From Thelephora terrestris (taxonomy: Eukaryota > Basidiomycota > Agaricomycetes > Thelephorales > Thelephoraceae), in NCBI GenBank assembly GCA_015956445.1, contig WIUZ02000008.1, positions 1,054,001 through 1,118,000 on the forward strand: a stretch of DNA of 64,000 bases, written 5' to 3'. The position numbers and the translations under genes are program-made. The notes under the pieces are model-generated. The model was not told the DNA's origin, did no database searches, and saw only the letters and a list, made by a program, of their open reading frames with translations. Position 1 is the stretch's first letter. Every line of letters begins with the position of its first letter. Shown piece after piece: positions 1 through 11,701 of the stretch.

Positions 1-160
1 CTACGGTTCTTGATCGGACTGGGCGCCCCCCCTGACTGACACCCATCCATTTCAAGTTTTGATCTGGCTCTGTCATTTTTCGGTAGGATAGGTATGATTA
101 GAAGCTATGGGGGACACGCAGAGAGTACCACACTTGACGGCTACCAGCCTAGGCTCCAAG

Positions 161-493
161 TCAACCGCACAGAGGTGCTTGAAGTTCTCGGCTTTGGGTT
201 TGCGCAAGCGTCTCAAAAACCACCTCGCAATGTCCTGGACGAGAATCCGGGCTGTCATCTTCATTGTCAACTAGTGGTGGTCTACGTTTCCAAGGGCCGC
301 GGATACAAGTAGCAATGCTAATATATGCGCCGGGCCCAAGAGTGCACCACCACTGCCCCAACCGCCACAGAGTCTCCCGCCATAACCCTCCGTAGGATTG
401 AGGGGAGATCGAACTAGACCCAAGGATGTCAAGCCTAAGCATTAGTTCAATATCGTCGATGAGACGAGTTTCCATGATTCCGGCATTGCCCAA
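161..493 (-). CDS. Unrecognised open reading frame, doubtful
   Basis: A 110-residue reading frame on the minus strand that matches no family I know. It contains an aromatic, Trp-rich middle (GLWRETLWRLGQWW) followed by a basic, polar tail. It lies downstream of the minus-strand F-box gene and could be a late exon of another gene, or chance. Nothing else within the first 560 bases looks coding. Confidence 0.2.
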   Translation of the reverse strand: MGNAGIMETRLIDDIELMLRLDILGSSSISPQSYGGLWRETLWRLGQWWCTLGPGAYISIATCIRGPWKRRPPLVDNEDDSPDSRPGHCEVVFETLAQTQSRELQAPLCG

Positions 494-574
494 ACACCGA
501 CGAACAAGCGTCCGTGTATGGACTGTGTGCGTTATGGAATCGAAGATTAGAAGGTAGTCAGAACGTCAATATGG

Positions 575-2355
575 TTATTTCGGCACCCATGTGAGATTCT
601 CTACCCGGCTGTACATCAAAACATCAGCATAGAAGGAACTACATGCAACAGGTATCCTCACCGTCATCAGAATGATGTTGTCCTCCGTCATCATAACTTC
701 GGTATCGTCGTCATCTTCAACTGGTACGTCCAACCGCGCCTTCTTTCCAACCAGACGATAATGCTCTGCGTCGTTAGGGCCTTCGGGGGAGCCATTAGAT
801 ACGAAAAACTGTTTTTCGGTCATCGAAGGTCGGAAGGTGGTCACTTCGAGCGTCATCACCCGTTGTTGTTCCACGGGGACGCTGAAGTGGATGATCCTCG
901 AACTCGATATAAACGCTCCATAGTTAAACAAGTCATCGGCTTCCTGAGGATCCGCAACCCACGCATATCGCTTCCACTCTTCCCATGCGACGGACTGGCA
1001 TGTTTCGGAAAGACGGAGAAGGGTACTGACGAAGACGACGATCAGAGTTATGTGACTGGGGTACTGGTAGTGATACGGTTCCTGGGTCTCTTCCACGAAT
1101 ATGGTCAAGATGCGATCCTCCGGTAGGGTGTAGAACGTGGAATGGTTGTAATGATAGGAATCGCCGCTATAGACTTCGACGGAGCTACGACCGTTGAGCC
1201 TGCTCGGCAAGGAGAACTTGCATTGAGGCCTCCCTGGGTCACCAGCCGGTGAAATGTCGTAGAGCTCCAACACCGCATTTGATTCCGTGCTGGGTCGGCT
1301 GCGATCGCAGGCGGCCAACAACAACCGTGCCTCTGCGGGAAAGAGGAAAGCAGAGTAATCCCGCTCACGGTAGTTCTATAAACATCTCAAGATCAACGCG
1401 TCGGAGCTGCTCCGGCAAGAACACCCACATGTACCAGTTTACCGGTCGTCCAATCCCAGATAAGAGTATCGTGAGGGTGTTGGTTCCCGAGACACAGGCA
1501 CACCTGCGATCCGCAGATAGATATGTCGAAGAAGGAGATTCCGGTCCCTGGGTGATCGATAATCGGAACGGACGCCTTTGGGTGCTTCTTCCCATCCGAT
1601 GAGCGGAGGATGTGTAAGCGTATTCTAGTAGGGCGAGAAACTCAACTAAGCGCGGTGACTCTTGTGCTTCCAGAGGAGTAACGTACCGGGAGTTGATGAC
1701 CCTTTGATCCTCATACACGATGAGCACATCAGCCGACGGATCGGTGGTATACCCATCGATGGACATCTCAAGCTTATCGAGCGTCCATTCCTCCTGTTTG
1801 ATCCCTCTCGAGACGGACGGCAAGCGGATGAAGTGCAAGCTGGTGCGTTTGTCGCCAACCACGGTACTGAAGACTCCGCCCACAAACTCGTTCGCTCCAA
1901 GGACCCCCGATAGCTTCACGACTGTTTTCTCTGCTGGCTCCAGTCGATCCCACCGCGACCAATAGGTGCGCAGTTGATCCCGACGCATAGCGATAGACGC
2001 TGCGCTTCGCCCGGTGAAGTCGTCGTGAAATCCGCACAAAAAGAGCTGGATTTGATACTGGATGAGCGATGATTGCTTCACCACGTCGCAAATAAAGCGG
2101 TTGAGCTGCTTGTGCGGTTAGGATCGTCGCCACCCGCGAACACACGATATCAACATCACTCCTCACCAGTTTCACGGTGCAAAGATCGAAGTAATGCAAC
2201 TCTAGGAAGATCCTTTCGAGAATCTCGACCGGCAATCCGGGGTAGGGGGACGATGGCATGATGGGTTTCAACTGGTCGCGTTCTGGTTCCGTCAGACGAC
2301 AATCAACAGGGCGATCACCGTCTTTATAGAACAAAGCCGCAAGCGCCTGGCTCAA
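575..2355 (-). CDS. F-box protein, propeller-like C-terminus
   Basis: The reading frame carries a clear F-box core near its start (GLPVEILERIFLELHYFDLC). In this family the F-box binds Skp1 in an SCF ubiquitin ligase while the rest selects a substrate. A good 61-nt intron (2106-2166, GTGAGG donor, CCTAAC branch, CAG acceptor) joins the F-box to the usual continuation LNRFICDVVKQSSLIQYQIQLF. The remaining ~480 residues are beta-rich and resemble the degenerate WD-type regions of agaricomycete F-box proteins. Two starts are possible: 2355, or 2259 just before the F-box. The second intron (about 1330-1400) is unsettled: the best-looking donor, GTGAGC at 1368, does not restore phase with the CAG at 1333, whereas a weak GTTGAT donor at 1397 with an AG ending at 1331 does. 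Either splicing is unusual or the gene is decaying. Confidence 0.6.
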
Positions 2356-2561
2356 TCACTTCAAAGTTCATCCCCACGTGATGTATTCGCTTCCCACTCT
2401 GGCGGCGTTAACACATTCCAGTATATTTTCGTTACTTATAAGCCCGGTACGATGAATACAAGAGGTTCCCAAATCTGGGAAACTTCACCTCGTCATCCTC
2501 GTATATATTTTTCATGTGTGTATGCTCCCCCTCCTCTTCGATCGTCTGCTTCTCGCACGCC

Positions 2562-3068
2562 TTATCCCCATCCGCCACATGGGTAATATGTAGCAATCGT
2601 CTGGAGACCTTCGGGCGTGAGTCCCGCCCCGTGTGTTGGCTTCGGTTTGCTCAAGGTGGAGGATGAGGCGATTCCAAGCGGATCTAAAATCGGGGGTGGC
2701 TTGAATGGCGCGTGCTTGCACCGTACCTCGCAAGTTATCGCACCCGATGTTATCGATTCCACGGAATTGTGGCCCGTGGGTATCGAGATGCACACTTTCC
2801 TTTGGTTCAGGTACACAGCTCTCAGATTGCCCTTGGAACCTTTGCCATATCGTGGGGTGAGAAACAACTCAGCCTTGATTCCAAGGATACGTAGATTACG
2901 GCGAAGAGGGCACGGATCAAGGGATTGAGGACTTGATTGGTGTCCTGAGCTGACGATCCCGAAGAGTTCCCAGTAGCGGTTGCAAGACTTTCTGCCTAGA
3001 CCAGCCCGCAACGTGCAGCATCCAAAGAATGTGTTTCGATAATGGAGTCCCTGCAAACCATCATGCAA
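2562..3068 (-). CDS. Unrecognised minus-strand ORF
   Basis: A 168-residue frame with no recognised domain. The middle (about 60 residues around ILGIKAELFLTPRYGKG) has balanced, protein-like composition; the ends look random. It lies between two minus-strand genes, directly upstream of the F-box gene. It could be an exon of a lost or unannotated gene. Confidence 0.22.
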   Translation of the reverse strand: MHDGLQGLHYRNTFFGCCTLRAGLGRKSCNRYWELFGIVSSGHQSSPQSLDPCPLRRNLRILGIKAELFLTPRYGKGSKGNLRAVYLNQRKVCISIPTGHNSVESITSGAITCEVRCKHAPFKPPPILDPLGIASSSTLSKPKPTHGAGLTPEGLQTIATYYPCGGWG

Positions 3069-3441
3069 TGAGCTGGATGTGGAGGTCCTCCGTCGACATC
3101 AAGTCAGGAGGGCTCGCACCTCCATTGAAAACGGATGACCACACTCAGTTTAGTTCTGGGTAGAGTTTAGCGACGCCAGTAGGCGTATGCAAAGCATCTA
3201 GCGCAAGGTGTGCAACCGCGGGGACATGACCGTGCCTCGACTGACACGCAACAGTCGGCGTGAGCACAACGTGAATGTTTCCCACGATAAACACTAGGTC
3301 ATCCTGTCCGCTTATATCTTTCTGTGCGTCCCAGGCTGAATTCACGAGTATAAGTACGAGGGAAAGAGTACAACAGGCAGCGCAATGGTAATACATGACG
3401 AAACGGCCTCTCTACATATCTACATGCGGCAAAATACCGAT

Positions 3442-5170
3442 TTACTTGAACTGAAGACAGGTAGAGATCATCAGCAGCCGAGGACGCATCAAAGGAGGCA
3501 CGTTCGAAGAGACTCACGTTCTTTCCATCGGCCCACTTCCTACCATCCAGCTCCAAATCCCATGCCAGAGCATCTTCGAAGAACTTCTTGTCTGATTCGT
3601 TGGTGAGGTCGAGTTTCTTGTACTCGTAGCTTTCCCAGTCGGGAGCGCAATCCACCGAAAGCTTAATGTCGTCGCCCCTCGTGATGAACACACCGCTGAT
3701 AACGGACTTGTTGGCTTCGCCAAGGACGCCTACCGACCCGAACAGGTACTTCCTCGAAGCCTCGAGACGGTTGAAAAAGCCACCGATCTGGTTGGAAGAC
3801 ATGAAGACAAGTGTCAATTCCTCGTTGTACTTGAAGTCGCATCTCCACACGGAGAATCCTTCCTTGTCGAAGCTGAGGCAAAGTCAGTGGTCTCCCTCCG
3901 CTTCACAAGCGTTTCGACTCACTGTTCGTAGAACCATTCAATCGATCCTCCGGGGCCTTTAGTGTCCTTATTGGAATAGGCGCGTTTCCAGTCCTCCAGG
4001 TTGAAAGTGGATTTTGGAAGGAGATCGAGAGGGTTTTTAGCCTTTGGCTCTTCCTTGGGGACCAAGTCATCCTCCTCCTCCTCCTCCTCTGGCTCGGGTT
4101 CCTTCTTTTTTGGTTTCTCCTCCTTCTTCGGCTTCTCAGCGGGAGCGGCCTTTTGCTTATCCTCCTTCTTCTTGGTATCCTTAGCAGGCGGGGTGTAAGT
4201 AGCGACCTTCTCTGGCCATTCGACGGTCCAGAAGTCACAGATTTTTGGTTGGTTCAGGACGGTCTCGACGAAGCGGACAATCGAGGGGTACTTGTCTATG
4301 TTGGTTTTGTCCAAGTAAAACATCGCCGCGCGTACAAAGACGGTAGCGACGTGAATGTCCGCAAGGGTCAAGCGTTCGCCGATCAGGAAAGTTTTGGTCT
4401 CGAGGACTTTTTCGAGGGTGTGGAAGGCCCGTTCAATACGGCCTACATAGTCTAGATGTGTCTTTTGGAGGTATGAGATTGCGGAAAGGGAACAAAGGGA
4501 TTGGTCACGAACCGGTTTCGAGTACGGAAGTCTGTGGGCAAAGAGCATATACAACAAGACGGTGAAAATATGGACCTCCGTATCAGCGAAGTGAGTCCAC
4601 TGTTCAACAAGAGCCTGTTCTTCGGGAGTTCCGCCCAGCAATACGGACGCATTCGGGCTACCACGGGAGATGACTAAAGGGTAAGATGCGTCAGTGATCA
4701 CGGAGAGGAAATCGGATGACGGGATTAAGGTGTGTAGTCAGAATTCAAAGTCTCGACACGCCTGATGTGTATCGTTCAGACAGGGATAACTGAATGGAAA
4801 TATCTCATCACAGTAGGGAAAACGATCTCGTCGAACCGATGGAACGGAATCGATGTTGACCAAGGTAGATTCTGAACTCAACTGTATCGGGCAATGGCCG
4901 TGCTCTCCGTCAAAAAGAATCCGTCGGGGGTCTCCAAGGCTGGGGCTTTGCCATGGGGAAACTTTGAGGTAAACTCTGGGGTCTTGTTGGTCTGGTAGTG
5001 GACGTAATTCGTAGGGGTGTCGTACGTGACTCCAACGAGAGCGGCGATGGCTTTGATCTGGAAGAGATATCGAGAGATCAGCCGGTTTCGTGGATTCCAG
5101 CGAAGGGTTTGGATACCCTGGCAGTGGCAGCAGAAGCATCCGAGAAATAGATAGTACCGATGGAGGTCAT
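3442..5170 (-). CDS. Translation elongation factor eEF1B gamma subunit
   Basis: eEF1B-gamma is the scaffold of the eEF1B complex, which recharges eEF1A with GTP in the cytosol. Five exons keep phase throughout: 5117-5170, 4883-5057, 3923-4673, 3518-3872 and 3442-3450, giving 447 residues. Order: GST-like N-terminal half starting MTSIGTIY and containing ALVGVTYDTPTNYVHYQTN and FPHGKAPALETPDGF; GST C-terminal helical half with LGGTPEEQALVEQWTHFADT; a Lys/Glu-rich linker around residues 235-285; then the EF1G C-terminal domain with GFSVWRCDFKYNEELTLVFM and ending WADGKNFK. The last exon has only nine bases (Phe-Lys-stop). The intron at 4674-4882 is long for this genome. The gene is divergent from the F-box gene at 5411, with 240 bp between the two starts. 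Family assignment is secure. Confidence 0.97.
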
Positions 5171-5410
5171 TTTTTAAAGGTCGGAAGTCGAAGAAGATGG
5201 AGAGGGAAGAGACGCAATGCACAAATTTATTTTACCTCCGATTATTAGCCACGTGGCCCTCGATCGAATCGCCCTGTCAAATGACTGTCAAGACCAAACA
5301 AACCGAAACAAACAACGCAGCCGACACTGACACACCGCCCACCTTCTCTCACTGAAGTCGATTTATCAACTTCACCTGTATATCGGGAGCAAACACCCAT
5401 CCTCATTAGC
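5171..5410. promoter_or_regulatory. Shared divergent promoter region
   Basis: These 240 bases separate the starts of the minus-strand eEF1B-gamma gene and the first plus-strand F-box gene, so both core promoters must lie here or overlap the coding ends. No certain TATA box is seen. A short T/A-rich stretch (near 5226-5245) and pyrimidine-rich patches are present. A strong housekeeping promoter next to a fast-evolving gene may influence expression of the latter (inference). Confidence 0.45.
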
Positions 5411-7092
5411 ATGGAACTGGACGATGCACTGGCCTGCGCGATGGCCTTGGAAGAGGCTCTGACGTCTTTTAGGAGGTATTTATGCAATGATCTGTGTCTG
5501 ATTTACCTCCCCGACACGCTTCTTTCAGGAAAGTGGTGCACTGCACGATAATCGCGGGTCGCGACCGAGGGCTTGGGTTCACCACTCCTTCCAAACTCCG
5601 AGAACTCGAAGAAAGGCTATCTCGAATCTTGTTACAATCCAGAAATCTCTGCAACACATTTTCTAGCAAGGACGGCGTATTGCCCGACGATGTCTTATTC
5701 CTGGTCCTGGAACAGGCCTGCCTTGATCATGCCGAACCTTCCATTTTCTCAGGATTTAAAGCGCGAACCCTGTCTGGCGTGTGCAGACGCTGGAGGTCGT
5801 TGCTACTGTCCAATTCCATCGTGTGGTCAGATATACACGTCACCATCAGGAAGCCAGAAAACTTATCATGGCTGGATACCTGTTTGGCTCGGTCAGCATC
5901 CTCTCCAGCTGGGTGTACGATTCGGATCGATCGGCCAGTAGGGACTCGTCCAGGAGCTGACACCATCACGGAAGTCATTTCCCGACACCCGTCTAACATT
6001 CGAGCCTTAAAGATCAATCCAAGGATTAAGGAGGATTACGACGTTCTCGCCTTGAACCTCCAGAACCTCGAGCGGCTACACATAAACGCCGGCACATTTG
6101 GCCGCACTCCCATTCCCACTACTTCCCACTTAACAAAACTTCGCGACGTAATCCTCCGGCGCCTTCACACCGTCCCCCATGACTTGTTTTTCAACATCAG
6201 ACAGCTCACTCTCCACAATATCATCTCCCCGATAGACAACCTCGTCGACATATTTCAAGCCAATCAGACATTGGAGAGAATTCAGTTCAGCGACACGGTT
6301 GTCGCTGGTGATTCTCAAGGGCGTCGTACCTCACTGCCAAATCTCCAACGCCTATGTATCTCTCATTCCTCTCCCATCGTCATACTTCGCACATTGACAT
6401 CACTTCCAACCGCCTCCCGAGTGATCGTTCATGATGATTCATTAACTTTGGGTACACAGGAGTTCTCGGAGCTGTTCAATCCATTCCTCATCTTCGGCCC
6501 CAACGACCCTGTGCTCACAGCCTCGATATCCATGCCCCTCGAGGAAGCGTCGATCACCTTCCATACTTCCATGGGTGGAACTGCGGAAATCGCTACCCGC
6601 GCCCTTCCTGTGGCTCCAGGCCATCTACCAGAGTTATCTCTTCTCCTACGAGCTGTATCCCAGTGGGGACCGTTCCCTCATTTGCGCTCGATACACCTCC
6701 ACATTGAACCCAACGCTACTGGACCAATTAACACCGTCTTAATCCATTTGCTCCTCTCAGGAGTTCCGAGGGCGACTCGCCTCACATTTGAAGGGCACAC
6801 CCTCTGCTTTCACATTTTTCAAGCACTCAACATGACGACTGGAAGGATCTGCTCCGAACTAGAATATTTGGGTGGAACTCTCTACCCAGGTGATCACATC
6901 ACCAGTCTTTTGCGTTCGCTGTCTGAGGCGCTGAGGGAAAGACCCACCATTCGGGAGGTAGTTTTGGATGTTTTGTCTCGAGAAGGAGAGATCGAAGGGA
7001 TCCGTGCAGAGACAGGCCCTTTGGTTGAGGAGATAGAGTCTCATGGTACTGAATTCTCCTTTTCGTTCACCTCAATTACAGAAAATGATTAG
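5411..7092 (+). CDS. F-box-like protein, LPDDV type, copy 1
   Basis: Two exons, 5411-5475 and 5529-7092, give 542 residues. The ATG at 5411 opens a short acidic helix (MELDDALACAMALEEALTSF). The 53-nt intron keeps phase (AG|G). A coiled-coil-like helix (KLRELEERLSRILLQS) precedes the F-box-like core at about residues 73-120 (LPDDVLFLVLEQAC, then LSGVCRRWRSLLLSNSIVWSDI). The rest reads as irregular leucine-rich strands (NLERLHINAG, LPNLQRLCISHSS), usual for the substrate side of fungal F-box proteins. It is the first gene of the array and closest to its neighbour at 7229. Expected role: SCF ubiquitin-ligase adaptor; substrate unknown. Confidence 0.85.
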
Positions 7093-7228
7093 ACATGATG
7101 TTTGATATACATATACATGCCCCCGCTCGTCGCTGCATTAATGAGGTTGCATACCGATCGGCGCTTTTCTCGTCTCCCCCTTTTCCGGGCCTGTGATCGA
7201 GTTGTTTGGTTCTATCAACCCGACAGTC

Positions 7229-9006
7229 ATGCCACCCTCACCCAAACTTTGGAAAGAGTCTGCGATACGAGCGACTGTAACTCAACGCATCACCGCTCTA
7301 GAAGATGCGTTGAAAATGTTGGATCGGTGAGCGGAAGTTCAACAGCAAGAGGTACTCGAGCTATTGTTGAGATATCTCCTATTAGGAGCGCCGTTAACGA
7401 ATCGTCTATATCCTTCGTACGTAAACTCCTCACGACAACTATCAGAGAGCCACTAACCGACGTTCTGTTCCAGCTCAAGGAACTCGATATGAAATTTTGT
7501 CAACTTCAAGCCTACTCTCGAACTATCCGGAACCTCACCTCCGTCGACCAAGCGCTTCCCGACGATGTCCTCTACATGGTACTGGAGCAAGCTTGTGTGG
7601 TTCCCCAAGAGAATCTCCCGCTGTGGCGAATCCCCTCGTTTACCCGCGGTCTCTCGACTTTTTCCAGTGACACGGCACGGGCGTTGTCAAGCGTTTGCCG
7701 GCGTTGGAGACAGCTGTTGTCAAACCCTGTCGTCTGGTCCGACGTCAACGTGTTTGCCCGTAGTGCGGACAGCTTGCATTGGGTGGAGTCATGCTTGAGT
7801 CGATCCACGCACATGATGAAGAGCATGGTCCGCATCGACCAGCCTACCAAGCATCGTTATGACGTGAAAGGGATTGGCATTCCAGTGGTTATTGCTCGTC
7901 ATCGGTCCAAGATCCGTGGTTTGTACCTGAAGACCGTGGCAATCTCAGACTTCGACTTTATGAACATCGAGATGGTGAACCTCGAACGGTTACACCTTGT
8001 GGAAGGCTCGTACCCCGGTGACAACCTGCCAACCTCTCTTTCTCTCGCCAACTTCCCTGGACTTAGAGTGTTGACCCTGGAGAAAGCCCGTTTGTTTCCC
8101 GCCAAGGAGTTGGTGCATATAACGGACCTCACTCTGGACAGTTGTGTTTCCCCGATCGACCTCTCTGCCATCCTTGCCGTTGCACCGATTGAAAAGCTTC
8201 GATTGCGTAAAGTTTCACTCTCTAATGGACGTGGCGACATCAGGTCGGTTCCCAACCTGAAGCTCCTGGTGATTGAGAGCGCGTCCGCCATCGAGATCCT
8301 CAGGTCACTCCCTGCACTACAAACTACTGCCACGGTATACATCTACGACGAGTGGACTCAGCCAGCACGCTCGAAACTTGGGATGTTGCCTGTGCCATAC
8401 TCTATCTTCGGCGACGGAAATCCGGTGCATACAATCTCGGTGTCTATACACCCTCGGCTGGTGACTTTCGTTCTTCGAACTTCGGATGGTGGGCGAACTG
8501 AGGTCATGGAAGCAGCCCCTGCCATCGCGGGTGACTGTGCGCGTGTGTTCCTTGAGGCCTTATTCGCCGATATAGGTGCACGGAGCGTACTCGTCGATGC
8601 CTGCTCGATGGAGATCAACGTGCACCACACAGCAGCCCACCTCATCTGTGAGAACACGATAAGCCGCCTACTCTTGACTGTCCCACGGATCACCCAGGTA
8701 TTCCTTCGCGGACCAACGTTGTTTCATCACGTTTGCAACGCGCTCTCGTCGGATCAAGGTCATGGAAGGCTACTGCCGGGCTTAACTTCCTTAAACGTGA
8801 ACCTCTACTACAACGACTCTTTCCTGAAGGACTTACCGCTGTTGTGCGACGTTGTGGCGGGCCGGCCATCTATGTGGAAGATCGCGTTCTCTGGCACGGA
8901 GAAACAAACGAGAAGTATTCTCAAGGAAGGCGAAGACTTGGCAGAACGTCTTGAAGACCAAGGAATACGAGTGTTTCTGTTGACTTCCTCTCCACTGTCG
9001 ATGTAG
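7229..9006 (+). CDS. F-box-like protein, LPDDV type, copy 2
   Basis: Three exons, 7229-7326, 7386-7416 and 7474-9006, give 553 residues. Intron 2 is textbook (GTACGT donor, CCACTAACC branch, TTCCAG acceptor). Intron 1 (59 nt, GTGAGC...TTAG) is supported by phase and removes a frame break. The start MPPSPKLWKESAIRATV is chosen because it leads into a heptad-like helix (ITALEDALKMLD) comparable to copy 1. An alternative is the longer unspliced frame from 7102, which lacks this similarity. F-box-like core at about residue 72 (LPDDVLYMVLEQAC) and a second block LSSVCRRWRQLLSNPVVWSDV match copy 1. The ~400-residue tail is leucine-rich-repeat-like but strongly diverged, so the pair is an old duplication. 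Confidence 0.83.
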
Positions 9007-9565
9007 GTTAAGTTTATCTTGTTCAAATAGATCTGTTGTCTGGCTGTTTGTCGACCCCACCTCACGTAAACGAGCTAGGTTGGATGAAACCGCCGAGTCT
9101 CTGCGGTGACTTTCAGCGCATCATATATGGGTTGCGAGGCCAAGGTCATTTCATGGAAGTGACCCCAGATGCGCAGGTTCACCAACTCCGAAGTTCCGCT
9201 TTTGTGATGGATCCAATTCATGACGGGAGAGCGACATCGGTTCTGATCGTGGAAACGGGGGGACATATGAGAGCCATAGCATCTCAGGATTCCGGCGACC
9301 GTTGGCGCCGCTCTCCATCTCCTCCCTAAACCACCCAATACCAGGTTTCTACGGTACACCTGGGCTTCGTCAACAACGCAGGCTTCGAGCGAGGCATCCA
9401 GAGCCAACGGTCAAAAAAGGCTTTGAAAGTGGACAGAGTGCGGGCGGATTGTGTATGTGAAGTCGATGGCAACTCGAGCGCAACAATGAGGCTGTCACTG
9501 TGTGGCTGTGGTCTCGGTCGCTGGTCACGGAGGATGCCGGTGCCGCCCTGTTCTTGGTCGCCATC
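9007..9565. other. Spacer between F-box genes, no gene seen
   Basis: About 560 bases that separate the LPDDV-type genes from the NRLPPE-type genes. Short open frames exist on both strands but none has an F-box or other recognisable segment. It should hold the promoter of the next gene. Confidence 0.5.
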
Positions 9566-11207
9566 ATGTCACCTCGTGAAGTTGCCCATAGCCTCTCCGT
9601 CATAGACCTCCTCCGCGTTTTGAACGAGAAGCTTGGTTTGGAGTGCTCCAAAGTACAAGGGATCGCCTCCGCGGTGTCTGTCGCTTCAATGGAAACAGAA
9701 GTGAGCCGTGATGTATCCGCACCACAACAGATGCTGCGATGTGATTTAATCTCAGTGAATACCACAGATTGAAAGCCTCGAAAGTAGAGCGCATGATGTT
9801 CTGAGGTTCATTCCCTCGCTGCGAAACCTTTTGCAGCCAGTCAATCGGTTGCCGCCAGAGATCCTTTCTCGGATCGCTCGGGATGTCCCCGACCAATCTG
9901 CGAAGGACGCACGATCGGTTATTCCACTCACCCACGTGTGCCGATACTGGCGCAATTCCATCGCTTCAGCTTCAGAAATCTGGACGTCAATATCCAGCTG
10001 GAACAAGCACTTTACACTGTTGAGCCTGGAGCGGGCAAGGGAGGCCCCCCTCAGAATCAGCATTGACTTGGCCCAGGTCAAGACACGACCTTGGTTCTCT
10101 GAGCTAATCGCACCCCGCATCCAAAACACGGCAGCCTTAGAGTTCTCTGGACTCACAACCCCCGAGACCATCACGAAAACGCTTCCGAACTTCCCCCGGT
10201 CGATGCCCAATCTCCGTTCGTTGGATCTATCGCTCTGGGGTGCCGCACCCTTCTGGGATTCTTCCGTCGATCCCTTCAAATCATTTCCCTCCAATCTGAA
10301 CTCCCTCTTCTTGTACCACATCCCCCTTTACCCATCCGTCCTCAACGTCAGAACTCTCACGGAGCTTACCTTCCATAATTTCGATTTTGATCACCCCCTG
10401 GACACCCTTTTGACCATGTTGGAGGAGAACCACTCACTCAGGCGTGTGGATATAATGATCATAATTGGGAATCCCAACTTCCTTATCTCGCACCGCCGGA
10501 CTCCTATTAGAAACCAACTCCAGCACTTGTCGCTGACTTGCTACAATGCGGAGACCACCAGAGTTCTGATCTCCAACATACCCCTCCAGAGAGGTGCAAG
10601 CCTGGAAATCAACAATCGCGATTCAAGCGCTGGGATGACCAAAATCCTCTCCTCGATCTCCGCGACGCATCTCGCAAACCTACCATCACCCACTCACATG
10701 CACTCCTGTGAAAGGGATGTCAAACTTACCGGATCGAACGGGAGTTTCTCGTTCTCTGGCCTATCCACTCCTGAAATGTCCTTCACAGGGTTGCCTCTGC
10801 TCTCCTTCGACGAGATTCGAGAACTTCGCTTCGGATACCCAAGACAGCCAGGATCTACCACAAACCGTAGAGTGTTCAACCCATCACCCTTCCCTGCCCT
10901 CGAAACTCTTGTCATCGAGCACGATACCAATGTGTCAAACACCCTCTCCACGCTGTTGTCATCTCCTCAATCTTCTCCCTCACTGAAGACCCTCGCTTTT
11001 TTGGATTGCAACCTTCCCAGAGATTTCATGAAGGGATTGGAGCAATTTGCTTCTGACCGACAGAATACCATGTCCGCATGGTTGCACCGTATTGTGATCG
11101 TACATTCGGATGGATTTCCGGGTGCCGAGTCGATCCGTGCGTTGGGTAGGCATGTGGCGGTTGTCGACGTTAGGTTTGGGACGGAGTTGCCGATGGATCT
11201 AACATGA
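9566..11207 (+). CDS. F-box-like protein, NRLPPE type, copy 1
   Basis: Exons 9566-9700 and 9768-11207 (67-nt intron, GTGAGC...CACAG, phase 0) give 524 residues. The first exon encodes a conserved amphipathic helix (LSVIDLLRVLNEKLGLECSK). The second begins IESLESRAHDVLRF, then a compact F-box-like core at about residue 74 (NRLPPEILSRIARDVP, IPLTHVCRYWRNSIAS). The rest is a run of irregular leucine-rich strands (FPRSMPNLRSLDLSLWG, FPALETLVIEHD), ending with a conserved tail AVVDVRFGTELPMDLT. All three genes of this type share this ending. It sits 494 bases upstream of its closest paralogue. Role inferred: SCF adaptor. Confidence 0.88.
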
Positions 11208-11701
11208 GGGAGTATTGGCAGGTCCAACTGCTTCCCTAAGCATATGAACTCTCTCGAACATTGCCACATGTAACGAACAGTCTAACTTGAATGGAACCTT
11301 CTGCCGTTTTTTGACGAGAGTCACCACTTGAGCGATCCTTCTCTCACCGACAAACCACAATAGGTGGAACAACCAGGCCCATGGATGATCCTGTTCTCCG
11401 CCACGGGACAGTGAAGCGGAAGTACCCTCTGATAGAAGTTGTGCTGTCTGTCTGGCGTCTGGCACCTCCTTTCATGAATAAACTAGATCGGGTAGTGTCA
11501 GAGCTCCCCTTGCCTACCGCGCTCTGGCGCGTTGCTGAGAATTTCTACTTTGGTCAAACCATGGAGGGCGATTCATCTTCCCGCGTGGCTGGCGGCGGCG
11601 TGACTGCTACTTACATGGGAGTGAGTTACGGGAGTTGCCGCAACCACTCCGCCATCGATCATCGGTCGACATTATCGTTGACATCGCTGGAAATCGTCGT
11701 C
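11208..11701. other. Spacer between tandem F-box copies
   Basis: Nearly 500 bases with no recognisable gene. The final stretch before 11702 should carry the promoter. The open frame across 11381-11854 is mostly the first exon of the next gene read from further upstream. Confidence 0.5.

Noticed and set aside
4001-4198. Serine-rich plus-strand frame
   Set aside because: It is the antisense of the Glu/Lys-rich linker of eEF1B-gamma.
7102-7228. Longer unspliced start for the F-box gene at 7229
   Set aside because: It reads through two good introns and lacks resemblance to the neighbouring paralogue, whereas the spliced model gives a comparable helix.
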